Positions 1 to 6,946 of a DNA stretch of 64,000 bases are shown here, in pieces; position 1 is the first letter of the stretch, and each line of letters starts with the position of its first letter. This DNA is from Bifidobacterium breve (GTDB lineage Bacteria; Actinomycetota; Acidimicrobiia; Acidimicrobiales; Acidimicrobilacustridaceae). The translations under genes were made by a program, and so were the position numbers. The notes under the pieces were generated by a model. That model made no database searches. It was not told the DNA's origin and was given only the letters and a program-made list of their open reading frames with translations. Where the stretch lies: contig CAMCTY010000012.1 in assembly GCA_945878725.1 (NCBI GenBank), positions 1 through 64,000 of the forward strand, read 5' to 3'.

Positions 1-163
1 GGAGATCAAATTCATGCTCGAAGAACACCGCCAAAATTACAACCACTACCGACCCCACAGCGCCTTGGCCTATAAAACTCCAGTCGAGTTCGCTAACGAC
101 TGGCGAAACGAAAACCCAGTACTAGTCTCAAATCAGGTGGACCAGTAAATGGGGTCCAGGACA
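1..163 (+). mobile_element. Right end of an IS3-type insertion sequence (cut by window edge)
   Basis: The first bases encode the C-terminal end of an IS3-like transposase. Just after the stop, a short inverted pair TGGACC (140-145) and GGTCCA (153-158) is followed by GGACA, so the element probably ends in CA near 163, as IS3-family ends do. A membrane-protein reading frame on the opposite strand loses its coding character at the same place. The exact border and any target duplication cannot be set because the left end is outside the window. Confidence 0.65.
2..148 (+). CDS. IS3-family transposase OrfB, C-terminal 48 residues (5' end outside window)
   Basis: Open from the window edge to a TAA at 146. 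The translation contains the NYNHYRPHSALAYKTPVEF signature found at the end of rve-type integrase cores of IS3/IS481-like transposases, which cut and join DNA during transposition. The catalytic DDE residues lie upstream and are not visible, so activity cannot be judged. The gene ends 15 bases before the probable end of the element, as usual for such elements. Confidence 0.8.
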   Translation, partial: EIKFMLEEHRQNYNHYRPHSALAYKTPVEFANDWRNENPVLVSNQVDQ

Positions 164-258
164 GCCCCCTTGAATTTTGGATCGATACGACCGCGTAAGA
201 GGTTGTAGAGAGCGAAAATCACACCAAAAATTACGGCGATAACGAGGTATCTCAACAT
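133..258 (-). pseudogene. Small membrane protein truncated by the IS end
   Basis: An ATG at 258 opens 41 codons starting MLRYLVIAVIFGVIFALYNL, one clear transmembrane helix, then a basic stretch (LRGRIDPKFKGA). From about residue 32 the frame runs into the IS end (VLDPIYWST) and stops at 133. I read this as the N-terminal part of a small membrane-anchored protein whose 3' part was replaced by the insertion. A GGGAG lies about 12 bases upstream, a weak ribosome site. It could also be a spurious frame, but the hydrophobic segment is convincing. Confidence 0.4.
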
Positions 259-330
259 CGGGCGAGGCTACTCCCGGACCCGCAGGCGCTGGAGGTTTAG
301 GCCTCCGACTCGGCTCGACCGATCAGCTGA

Positions 331-1926
331 TCAACCCGTGAAGGTCGGAACCATCGGGTCGGTGCCCACCGTGGTGGTCGTGTCTTCCGGAACAAGTGTT
401 GTGGTCGTGTCGTTCGGAGCAAGTGTTGTGGTCGTCGAGGACGTCGACGACGTTGAGGTGCTCGAGGTGCTCGAGGTCGGCGGCGCTGGATCGGGCTGCA
501 CTTCGAGAGCACCCATGTCTGACTGACCATTAGAAACACGAAGGAACAGTCCGCCGCGCTGATCGGATCCATCGCCTGCAAACGCTGTCCAGGTGAGCGG
601 CCCAGCATCGATGACAGGCGAACCAGTTGCCGGCTCCATCGTGAACGTCGCGCCACCGTTATCGGCTAACGCGCCGAGCTGCGCGCTCACACCATTGACG
701 TTCCCGCCACCATCGATCAACGGATCACCGTCGGTTGTTCCCATAATCAGCGAACTCGAGAGTGTCAACTCAGAAGGCGCAGCTGTGGACTCAAAAACCT
801 CAGTCAGAAGGAGTTCAACTGCCTGGGTACCGCTACCTCCATTTGTCGCGTTGTCGGACATGATCGTCCCAGTTATTTCGATTTCGTAGGGCGAATCAGA
901 CGCCAACCGCACCGTGCTGATGGAGGATGCATTTCCCGAGATAGTGCAGAAGATGATGCTTGTGTCACCGGAGGACTCCCACAAGTTAAGGGCGCCTCCG
1001 CCACTTCCATTTGGACTGCCGACATTGTTGGCGACAGTCGAATTCGCAATCAGAACATCGCCGTTTTTGCCAAGTAGAAGTCCAGCACCGTTTGTGCCTT
1101 GATTTCCACTTACAGTTGAATTCGTCATCGTAAAACTGTCGGTATACGTTGCGTACAAACCCCCACCGACGGCGCCAGCTGTGTTTTGATCGAAGGTTGA
1201 CGAGTCAATCGAGACGTTGCCCGCATACCTTGCATAGATACCGCCGCCACTTCGGACGGTTGCGTTGCCACTGATCACTGTGTTCGTGATGGTCACGTTG
1301 CCCACCCGATAAAAGTTGAGCCCACCGCCAGTACCGCCCGCAGTGTTGTCCGAGATTTCCGAATCGATGATTGTTAATGGGGCATTTGTGTCGGTATTTG
1401 GGGAAATCGAGGGCGCGCTATGAATGGCTCCGCCTGCGCCGATTGCTTCATTTCCGGTCAGGACGACACTCGACAATGTGAGGTCGTTGCCCCAGTTGGC
1501 AATCGCTCCGCCGTAGTTCGTTGAAGCACCGTCGGTCATGGTGAGACCTGAGATCGAAACAGTCAACGAAGTCTCGTAGTTGTAAATGTAAAAAATTCGC
1601 GAGTTGTTGTTGCCCGAGATGATCGAGTCCGCCGCACCGAGTCCGGTGATGGTGACGTCGTCGAAAATGTCGAGTTGACCTGTTGTCAGCGTGATCGTTC
1701 CACTTGCACCCGCGTCGAACACGATGATGTCGGCACCGGCGTTGTTGTTCGCATCGTCGAGCGCCTGGCGAAGAGAACCCGCACCACTATCAGCAGTGTT
1801 GGTGACGGTGTAAGTCGTCGCTGCCCCAGCCTGGGGTGCAAGAACCAATGCGCCGGCCACACCACCAACGAACAGAGAACCACCGGCAGCAACCCGGCCA
1901 GTCTTCGTTGCGAAATGCGTACTCAT
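331..1926 (-). CDS. Exported right-handed beta-helix (CSLREA-type) surface protein with C-terminal PMVPTFTG
   Basis: 531 residues. A signal peptide (residues 1 to about 35, ending AGA before ATTYTV) is followed by a CSLREA-type segment with GAGSLRQALDDAN and IIVFDAG (about 44-72). Next comes a long stretch of degenerate repeats of the parallel beta-helix kind (TNSTVSGN, GGGLYATY, GGAIHSAP), then the usual end block PVIDAGP..DQRGG..MGALEV. A Ser/Thr linker follows and the chain ends DPMVPTFTG. It has no LPXTG motif and no C-terminal membrane helix. GGAGAG lies 6-7 bases before the ATG. The role is probably an adhesin or surface fibre (inference). The same C-terminal motif recurs in the genes at 6947 and 61163. 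Confidence 0.8.
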   Translation of the reverse strand: MSTHFATKTGRVAAGGSLFVGGVAGALVLAPQAGAATTYTVTNTADSGAGSLRQALDDANNNAGADIIVFDAGASGTITLTTGQLDIFDDVTITGLGAADSIISGNNNSRIFYIYNYETSLTVSISGLTMTDGASTNYGGAIANWGNDLTLSSVVLTGNEAIGAGGAIHSAPSISPNTDTNAPLTIIDSEISDNTAGGTGGGLNFYRVGNVTITNTVISGNATVRSGGGIYARYAGNVSIDSSTFDQNTAGAVGGGLYATYTDSFTMTNSTVSGNQGTNGAGLLLGKNGDVLIANSTVANNVGSPNGSGGGALNLWESSGDTSIIFCTISGNASSISTVRLASDSPYEIEITGTIMSDNATNGGSGTQAVELLLTEVFESTAAPSELTLSSSLIMGTTDGDPLIDGGGNVNGVSAQLGALADNGGATFTMEPATGSPVIDAGPLTWTAFAGDGSDQRGGLFLRVSNGQSDMGALEVQPDPAPPTSSTSSTSTSSTSSTTTTLAPNDTTTTLVPEDTTTTVGTDPMVPTFTG

Positions 1927-2044
1927 GGTTCTCTCCAGATTCGTCAGATGCGCGGCAATGGCACCACTCAGTATTTCACATCAGGCCGCTGAAGCACTAT
2001 CTCGGTACAAAGTGAAGGGCCCGACCATTCGCAGCCGAAAGTGA

Positions 2045-3106
2045 CTAGGTCGGATTCCAATCTCGGTCGTAAGTCACGAAGTTCTGCACTCGCGGGCTGC
2101 TCGGATTGATGATGCCCACTCGGCGCGCTCCTTCGAATGCGACGACCGACAAGCATTCGCGTCCAGTGCCCTCGATACCGAGACGATGCACAACCTCGCC
2201 CGAGTCGGTGTCGATCACCCAGATGCCAAGTTCGGATCGTTGTCCGGCCGCGTCAAGGCGTTCGCCGACGGGAAGGCCGTCGAGTATCTCGTCGGACCGT
2301 GAGCCGGAACCTGCGACCACTGCGTACCGATCGATGAAGGTGAGCCCTCGAAGGAAGGTAGGCAGTTCGATGACCGTCTCAACCTCGCCTGTGGCTAGGT
2401 CAACGGTATTGAGCCGACCTTGACCGGCTTCGGTGAACCACAAACGATCACGAAACCAGCGTGGGGTGTAAGGCATCGAAAGTGAATCGGCAATCACGCG
2501 ATCTTCGCTGACATCAACGATGAGCCCACTCGATGCCCTCTTCTTCTTCCATGCATTCGATTTGTCCGTGTTGCCAAGTGCCGTTGCGAATGCCGGTTTG
2601 CTATCGCGCATCGCGAGGCCCGTGATGGGCGAACGAAAATCAGGCGCGAGACGGCTGACCCATGCGGGCATCCAGAGTGGGGTGAAGCTGAGTTCCTCCG
2701 AGAGCTGCGCGATGCACGCGAAGCGGAACGACGTGAAGACTGGTTGCTTGTCCTCATCAATCGCCACGTCTTCGATCATGAGATTTCCCGTTGTTGCGCC
2801 GAACTGAGGAATGAAGAACTGATCGACGCCATCGTCATTCTCTGCGCCATCGAGTAACGCGTTTTCGAATCGCCACATCTGGAAACCAGTGGACAACCAC
2901 ATCGAGTTCTCATCGACCGCCATACCGCCGATGTTGCCGAAATCCACAGAGTCGACTCGTAATTCGTCGTTACGACTGCGCCCCACGAGAACGATCGAGT
3001 CGCGCCGGCCGAATCCGATGCTGACATCCATCTCTGCCAGCCACTCCGTGAAGCCAGGGGACGGAAGCGGTTCGAAATTGGTGAGTTGATCGAGTTTGAT
3101 CGTCAT
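2045..3106 (-). CDS. TIGR03032-type (DUF4915) protein, second of a tandem pair
   Basis: 353 residues from the ATG that overlaps the stop of the upstream gene (ATGA), chosen over a longer in-frame start at 3130. It starts with the family's SPGFTEWLAEMDVSIGFG block, followed by blade-like repeats (LWLSTGFQMWRFEN, PRWFRDRLWFTEAGQGRL, LRGLTFIDRYAVVAGSGSR) suggesting a beta-propeller. The family's function is not established; members often lie near glycosyltransferases or TPR proteins. No signal peptide is seen. It is translationally coupled to its paralogue at 3103. Confidence 0.72.
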   Translation of the reverse strand: MTIKLDQLTNFEPLPSPGFTEWLAEMDVSIGFGRRDSIVLVGRSRNDELRVDSVDFGNIGGMAVDENSMWLSTGFQMWRFENALLDGAENDDGVDQFFIPQFGATTGNLMIEDVAIDEDKQPVFTSFRFACIAQLSEELSFTPLWMPAWVSRLAPDFRSPITGLAMRDSKPAFATALGNTDKSNAWKKKRASSGLIVDVSEDRVIADSLSMPYTPRWFRDRLWFTEAGQGRLNTVDLATGEVETVIELPTFLRGLTFIDRYAVVAGSGSRSDEILDGLPVGERLDAAGQRSELGIWVIDTDSGEVVHRLGIEGTGRECLSVVAFEGARRVGIINPSSPRVQNFVTYDRDWNPT

Positions 3107-4350
3107 GCGATTACCTGACCGGGTGTCCATGAACCGTCGGGGTCACGCTGAATTCGGTTTGAGTCGAAGTAGATGCGCTGCTTGATTTCCGGCGCAATGA
3201 GACCGAGTGCCATGGGACGCCGGACACCGGGCAGAACGGTCACATCGAAAAGTTCTCGCATCGGTCCATCGATGAACAACCACTCGACGACTTCACCAGA
3301 ACGAAGGTCAATGACAAACAACCCCAATTTTGGTTTCTCTCCGGCAGCAGCGAGTGCGCCATCGAGTTCGAGTCCGGAATACAGATCGCCTTCTCGCGGC
3401 CGTGACGAGCCGACAACCGCGTAATCGCCGATGAAGCCGAGGCCGCGCAGGAAACCCGGAGCCCACGCAACCCGTTCGACGTCGCCAGTCTTCGGATCGA
3501 TTCGACACAGATGGCCCGAACCAGAGTTACAGCACCACAACTCACCGTTACGCATGCGCGGTGAGTGCGGCATAGAGAACCCTCGCGCGACGATTTCGCC
3601 TGAGGGAACTTCGGCGATCACCCCACCACCATTGCGATAGTCCCGCCACGATTCGGCGCCATTGGTGGCACTCACACTCGTGACGTAGGCCGCTCCAGTT
3701 TCGTCACGAGTGAATCCATTCAGATGACAGCGATCGCCCTGTTCAAAGCGGTCGAGCCACGGCGGTTGCCAATAGGGATCGAAGCTTCGTGTCTCGCTGG
3801 GTTTGGCGAGGACGCAGAAGCGAGTAGCAACGAAGATGACGTCGCCGTCGGCTGTTGCACTTACGTCGTGCGTGTTGAGGTACCCCGTGGTGATGGCCCG
3901 CTTGGGGACATAGCAACGGTCGAAGCCGTCCTCAAGCGCCTTTTCGGAAAGGGGCATCGAGTCCAACCGCCACAGATGCGAGCGGGTTCCGAGCCAGACA
4001 TGTTCCGACCCTTGTGCCGAAACGCCCATGGCCTTGTCGAAGGTGCGCTCAAAAACCCCGAGGTCGCCATCGGGCCGAATGCCAACGAAAAACACCTTGG
4101 CAGGCGGAGTCGCAAAGGTGAGGCTGGCGTTCTGGCTGGCAAGCCAGTCGGCGAAGCCCGGCGATGCAGTGAGCGCTAGATCAGAGGCACCGGCCTCCGG
4201 TTCGGTTTCGGGAGCTGAATCGGGACTTAGCTCGGGATCGGGCGGCATTTCGGTTTCTGGAACTGACCCGGTCACATCTGTACCGATTCTCTCTGCGCTT
4301 GGAAATCCCGGGCGAGAACTGACTTCTCCGCTTGTTACTTGTTCGGCCAT
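3103..4350 (-). CDS. TIGR03032-type (DUF4915) protein with Pro/Glu-rich N-terminus, first of a tandem pair
   Basis: 415 residues from MAEQVTSGEVSS. The frame extends to 4422, but the extension looks non-coding and has no ribosome site. The first 70 residues are acidic and Pro/Glu-rich (PDPELSPDSAPETEPEAG) and probably disordered. The family region starts at SPGFADWLASQNASLTFA and carries the same repeats as the next gene (LWRLDSMPLSE, PRMRNGELWCCNSGSGHLC, LRGLGFIGDYAVVGSSRPR). It is a paralogue of the 2045 gene, transcribed away from the LPATG protein gene at 4411. No clear function. Confidence 0.72.
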   Translation of the reverse strand: MAEQVTSGEVSSRPGFPSAERIGTDVTGSVPETEMPPDPELSPDSAPETEPEAGASDLALTASPGFADWLASQNASLTFATPPAKVFFVGIRPDGDLGVFERTFDKAMGVSAQGSEHVWLGTRSHLWRLDSMPLSEKALEDGFDRCYVPKRAITTGYLNTHDVSATADGDVIFVATRFCVLAKPSETRSFDPYWQPPWLDRFEQGDRCHLNGFTRDETGAAYVTSVSATNGAESWRDYRNGGGVIAEVPSGEIVARGFSMPHSPRMRNGELWCCNSGSGHLCRIDPKTGDVERVAWAPGFLRGLGFIGDYAVVGSSRPREGDLYSGLELDGALAAAGEKPKLGLFVIDLRSGEVVEWLFIDGPMRELFDVTVLPGVRRPMALGLIAPEIKQRIYFDSNRIQRDPDGSWTPGQVIA

Positions 4351-4410
4351 AAATACGACTACATTTACGGCTTCGGCTAGTGATGATACTAACCCCCCGG
4401 AGATCATTCC

Positions 4411-6441
4411 ATGTCTAAACAAATTGATCCGACCGAGCTGCCTGAGGCGTGCGCCTTTGATGAGCGCATCGCGACAGTCACCCCCGCGGAGAAGTGGAGT
4501 TCACGTCTGACCCGCCGGGTCGCCCTCCCCGCAATCGCGCTTGGCATGGGCGTTGTTGTTGTCGGTGGTCGTGTCGCGGTCGATGTAGCGATGAATCCTC
4601 GGAAGGCTCTTGCGGTCGCAACTGACCGGACTGAGTCGAAACAAAAGACTCGTTCGTCGCGACCGGCCGCAACTGGTGGATCAAACCCTGGCAGTCGCTA
4701 TTCCAATGGCGTCGCCGTGAAATCGGTACAGGGCGACTCTTCAAACCGCAAGAAACCGCGCCGAAACGCTCTCGGCAACGTCACTGATATCCAGGGCGAC
4801 GGATATGGAATCGCGGCGATCGGCGCGAACAACATCACCATGACCGACAGTGCAGGCATCAAGTACAAGTTGGTCGGCGGAGTCGGCGTCAACGATCTCA
4901 AAAAGATCGGAACCAGCTCTGCTATGACCACGACGACATCGACGACCACGACGACGACGACCACAACCACCCTCTCGCCCCAGACACACCAGAATCAGAA
5001 TCAGAATTTCAACACAACGACGACGACGACGACTTACACCAATCAGAACTTCAACACCTCCACCTTCATGACGAGCTCTTGCTGGACAACTACGGTACCG
5101 AGCACAACAACGAACGGCGCTACGACGTTCAACCCCATCACCACATGCACTTCTTTCCCGGCCACCACCACCTCTACGACGACCACGACCTCCACCAATC
5201 AGAACGTCAACCCCGCTATGTCGACGACGACGACGACCTCAACCACGTCATTTCCTCAGACACACCAGAATCAGAACACCAATACGAATCAAAATTACAC
5301 AAGCTCGACATGGACGACTACTACCGCGACAACCGCTAGCGCTGGAGCAGGTGCAGTGTTCTCTGTTGATGGCGGAAGCGTGTCTCAGACATCGCCGTCC
5401 ACAACAAACGCTGCGCTGGTCAACCCATTCGTAAATGGGTTTGGCGCAATGTGCATCGACGTTGCGCGAATAAGCAATCGCTGTGGAATCTCAAACTCCG
5501 AGATTTACGTAGGCGACAGTTCTGCCCCCACGCTGTTGGGAACCAACAACTACTCATTCGGTGACATGTCCACCATCGTCAATGGTGAGACGATCACGAT
5601 GCGGCGCTCAGCATTCGTTCCTACCAACGCGTCATTCATCCGGTGGACTAGCGACTTCACAAATTCGGGTACGACGTCTGTGACGTTCCGAGTGGGGTCT
5701 GCAAATCAGTTGACTTCAGGCTCGAACACCACGATCTTCACCACGTCCTCCGGTGATAGCACTGCAGATGGGAACGATTACAGCCTGGTTTCCTGGGGTG
5801 GATCTGGTTCACCACTGGGGAGCGCTCGCGTCGGAACCGTGTTCGGCGGTCCAGAGGGAGTCGGGCTCTCAGACATTGCCTATCTCGATGGTGACGGAAT
5901 GACGCATTGGGGTTATTCCATAACCGTCGCCCCCGGTGAAACGAGGAGCATCGTGAACTTCGTGGTCATCGGCGGAAAGAACGATGTGGTGAGCGCCGCA
6001 ACCGATGATCTCGTTGCCGGGTTGAATGCTTCACAATGGGATCAGCTCACCGATTCCCAGCGTGCGAATGTGGTCAACTTCGTCGTGCCACCGTTGACTC
6101 CGGCTACGACGACAACAACGACAACCACCACCACCACTCCCGGTTCGACAACCACCACTGCGCCCGGTTCGACAACCACCACCACCCCCGGTTCGACAAC
6201 CACGACTGCGCCCGGTTCAACAACGATTGTCCCGCCGGGTTCGACGACCACCGAACCCGGAGAGGTCAGCTACAACGAGCCGACCCCAGCAACAGAACCC
6301 CCGGCGTTACCTGCCACGGGCACTCGTTCCACTGGACTTGTGAACTCCGGCGTCGGCATAGGCCTGCTCGGCGCGGCAATGGCTGCATTCGCCGCACGCC
6401 GCCGAAAGTCGCTTGCTCACGGTCAAGACACCGAGAGCTAG
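4411..6441 (+). CDS. LPATG sortase-anchored surface protein with Thr- and Asn/Gln-rich stalks
   Basis: 676 residues, with GGAG a few bases before the ATG. A short charged N-terminus is followed by one hydrophobic helix (about residues 33-58), a basic linker, and a small Gly/Asp-rich domain (about 120-165). Then comes a 140-residue low-complexity stalk of poly-Thr with HQNQNQN, TNQNFN and NQNVN repeats (about 172-310). A folded region follows (310-565; FRVGSANQLTSGSNT, WGYSITVAPGETRSIVNFVVIGG). The end has a second Thr stalk with five 8-residue PGSTTTTx repeats and a complete sorting signal: LPATG at 633-637, a membrane helix, and RRRK. Family knowledge predicts covalent cell-wall attachment by a sortase encoded elsewhere. 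Confidence 0.85.
   Translation: MSKQIDPTELPEACAFDERIATVTPAEKWSSRLTRRVALPAIALGMGVVVVGGRVAVDVAMNPRKALAVATDRTESKQKTRSSRPAATGGSNPGSRYSNGVAVKSVQGDSSNRKKPRRNALGNVTDIQGDGYGIAAIGANNITMTDSAGIKYKLVGGVGVNDLKKIGTSSAMTTTTSTTTTTTTTTTLSPQTHQNQNQNFNTTTTTTTYTNQNFNTSTFMTSSCWTTTVPSTTTNGATTFNPITTCTSFPATTTSTTTTTSTNQNVNPAMSTTTTTSTTSFPQTHQNQNTNTNQNYTSSTWTTTTATTASAGAGAVFSVDGGSVSQTSPSTTNAALVNPFVNGFGAMCIDVARISNRCGISNSEIYVGDSSAPTLLGTNNYSFGDMSTIVNGETITMRRSAFVPTNASFIRWTSDFTNSGTTSVTFRVGSANQLTSGSNTTIFTTSSGDSTADGNDYSLVSWGGSGSPLGSARVGTVFGGPEGVGLSDIAYLDGDGMTHWGYSITVAPGETRSIVNFVVIGGKNDVVSAATDDLVAGLNASQWDQLTDSQRANVVNFVVPPLTPATTTTTTTTTTTPGSTTTTAPGSTTTTTPGSTTTTAPGSTTIVPPGSTTTEPGEVSYNEPTPATEPPALPATGTRSTGLVNSGVGIGLLGAAMAAFAARRRKSLAHGQDTES
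4981..5276 (+). repeat. Low-complexity Thr/Asn/Gln coding repeats with duplicated 20-mer
   Basis: The 20-mer CAGACACACCAGAATCAGAA occurs at 4981-5000 and exactly again at 5257-5276, within a stretch of ACG/ACC Thr codons and AAT-CAG (Asn-Gln) units. It encodes part of the first stalk of the LPATG protein and probably expands or shrinks by slippage. Confidence 0.8.
6139..6258 (+). repeat. Five tandem 24-bp units encoding PGSTTTTx
   Basis: The unit begins CCCGGTTCGACAACCACC and repeats five times; the last two units are more diverged. It encodes the wall-spanning Pro/Thr stalk just before the LPATG sorting signal. It is in frame and therefore part of the coding sequence. Confidence 0.9.
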
Positions 6442-6453
6442 ATCCGAATCCGA

Positions 6454-6624
6454 TCAGCCGGCAAATACCGGGATCACCGGGTCTGACGGTGCTGTTGACG
6501 TTGTTGTAGTGCTTGGCGTTGGCGTCGATGTTGTCGTCGTCGTCGGCTCAGGAACGGGAATCAGCGCGGCCATCCACACCTGATACTCCGGAGAACCGCT
6601 GAGTGTCGTGCTTGTAAACGTGAG
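6454..6624 (-). pseudogene. C-terminal remnant of a surface protein ending in DPVIPVFAG
   Basis: The minus-strand frame that stops at 6454 encodes about 56 residues of convincing sequence: the end of a beta-rich domain (SGSPEYQVWMAALIPVPEP), a Thr/Pro linker (TTTTSTAPS) and the terminal DPVIPVFAG. Upstream of about 6625 the frame stays open but only reads the antisense of the cupin remnant, so the body of the gene is missing. Its tail matches the motif at the ends of the proteins at 331, 6947 and 61163. Confidence 0.7.
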
Positions 6625-6628
6625 CGTC

Positions 6629-6850
6629 TTCGCCCTTGCTCTCGCCTTGACCGCCAGACATCTCCTCGTCGGCTGTTCGTATGGAGGTGCTGCGACAGAC
6701 TCGGCGGCAAGTTCCACCATCACAACCATGGCCGGCAGCGGAAAGCCGGAGGTTTCCAGCATCCTTGACGAGCAGGCGCAGGTATCGACATCGGTGCTCA
6801 CGATCGCACCGGGCGTCTCGACCGGACTGCACAAGCATGACGCTTCGATG
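6629..6850 (+). pseudogene. Truncated paralogue of the cupin lipoprotein at 12267
   Basis: The translation (LALALTARHLLVGCSYGG, KPEVSSILDEQAQ, LTIAPGVSTGLHKHDA) matches the intact gene at 12267 from its lipobox to the first metal-binding His of the cupin, then diverges near 6850 and stops at 6863. Sixteen residues (48 bases) are missing between two QAQ-coding direct repeats, consistent with slippage. The downstream half of the cupin barrel is absent, so this is a non-functional copy. Confidence 0.8.
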
Positions 6851-6934
6851 TCAGGAATCACTTGATTTTTCGACTCGCAACTAGCAGTTACCCGCCATGT
6901 AGTTCGAGAGGCTGCGAACTTTTTCTCCCTGAGC

Positions 6935-6940
6935 TAACAT
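6935..6940 (+). promoter_or_regulatory. -10 hexamer TAACAT for leaderless start
   Basis: TAACAT ends six bases before the ATG at 6947, and no ribosome site lies between. This spacing fits transcription starting at or next to the start codon. No good -35 element is visible. Confidence 0.45.
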
Positions 6941-6946
6941 ACTCTC

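Noticed and set aside
321-332. Palindrome GATCAGCTGATC at the end of the 331 gene as an operator or att site
   Set aside because: Twelve bases only, overlaps the stop codon and has no second copy seen nearby.
4925-5335. CRISPR or satellite array in the Thr/Asn-Gln region
   Set aside because: The repeats are in frame and encode a low-complexity protein stalk.
5079-5339. His/Asp-rich ORF in another frame of the stalk region
   Set aside because: Out-of-frame shadow of the Thr/Asn codons of the LPATG protein; no start signals.
6036-6509. His/Asn-rich plus-strand ORF over the second stalk
   Set aside because: Shadow of the tandem repeats in the LPATG gene.
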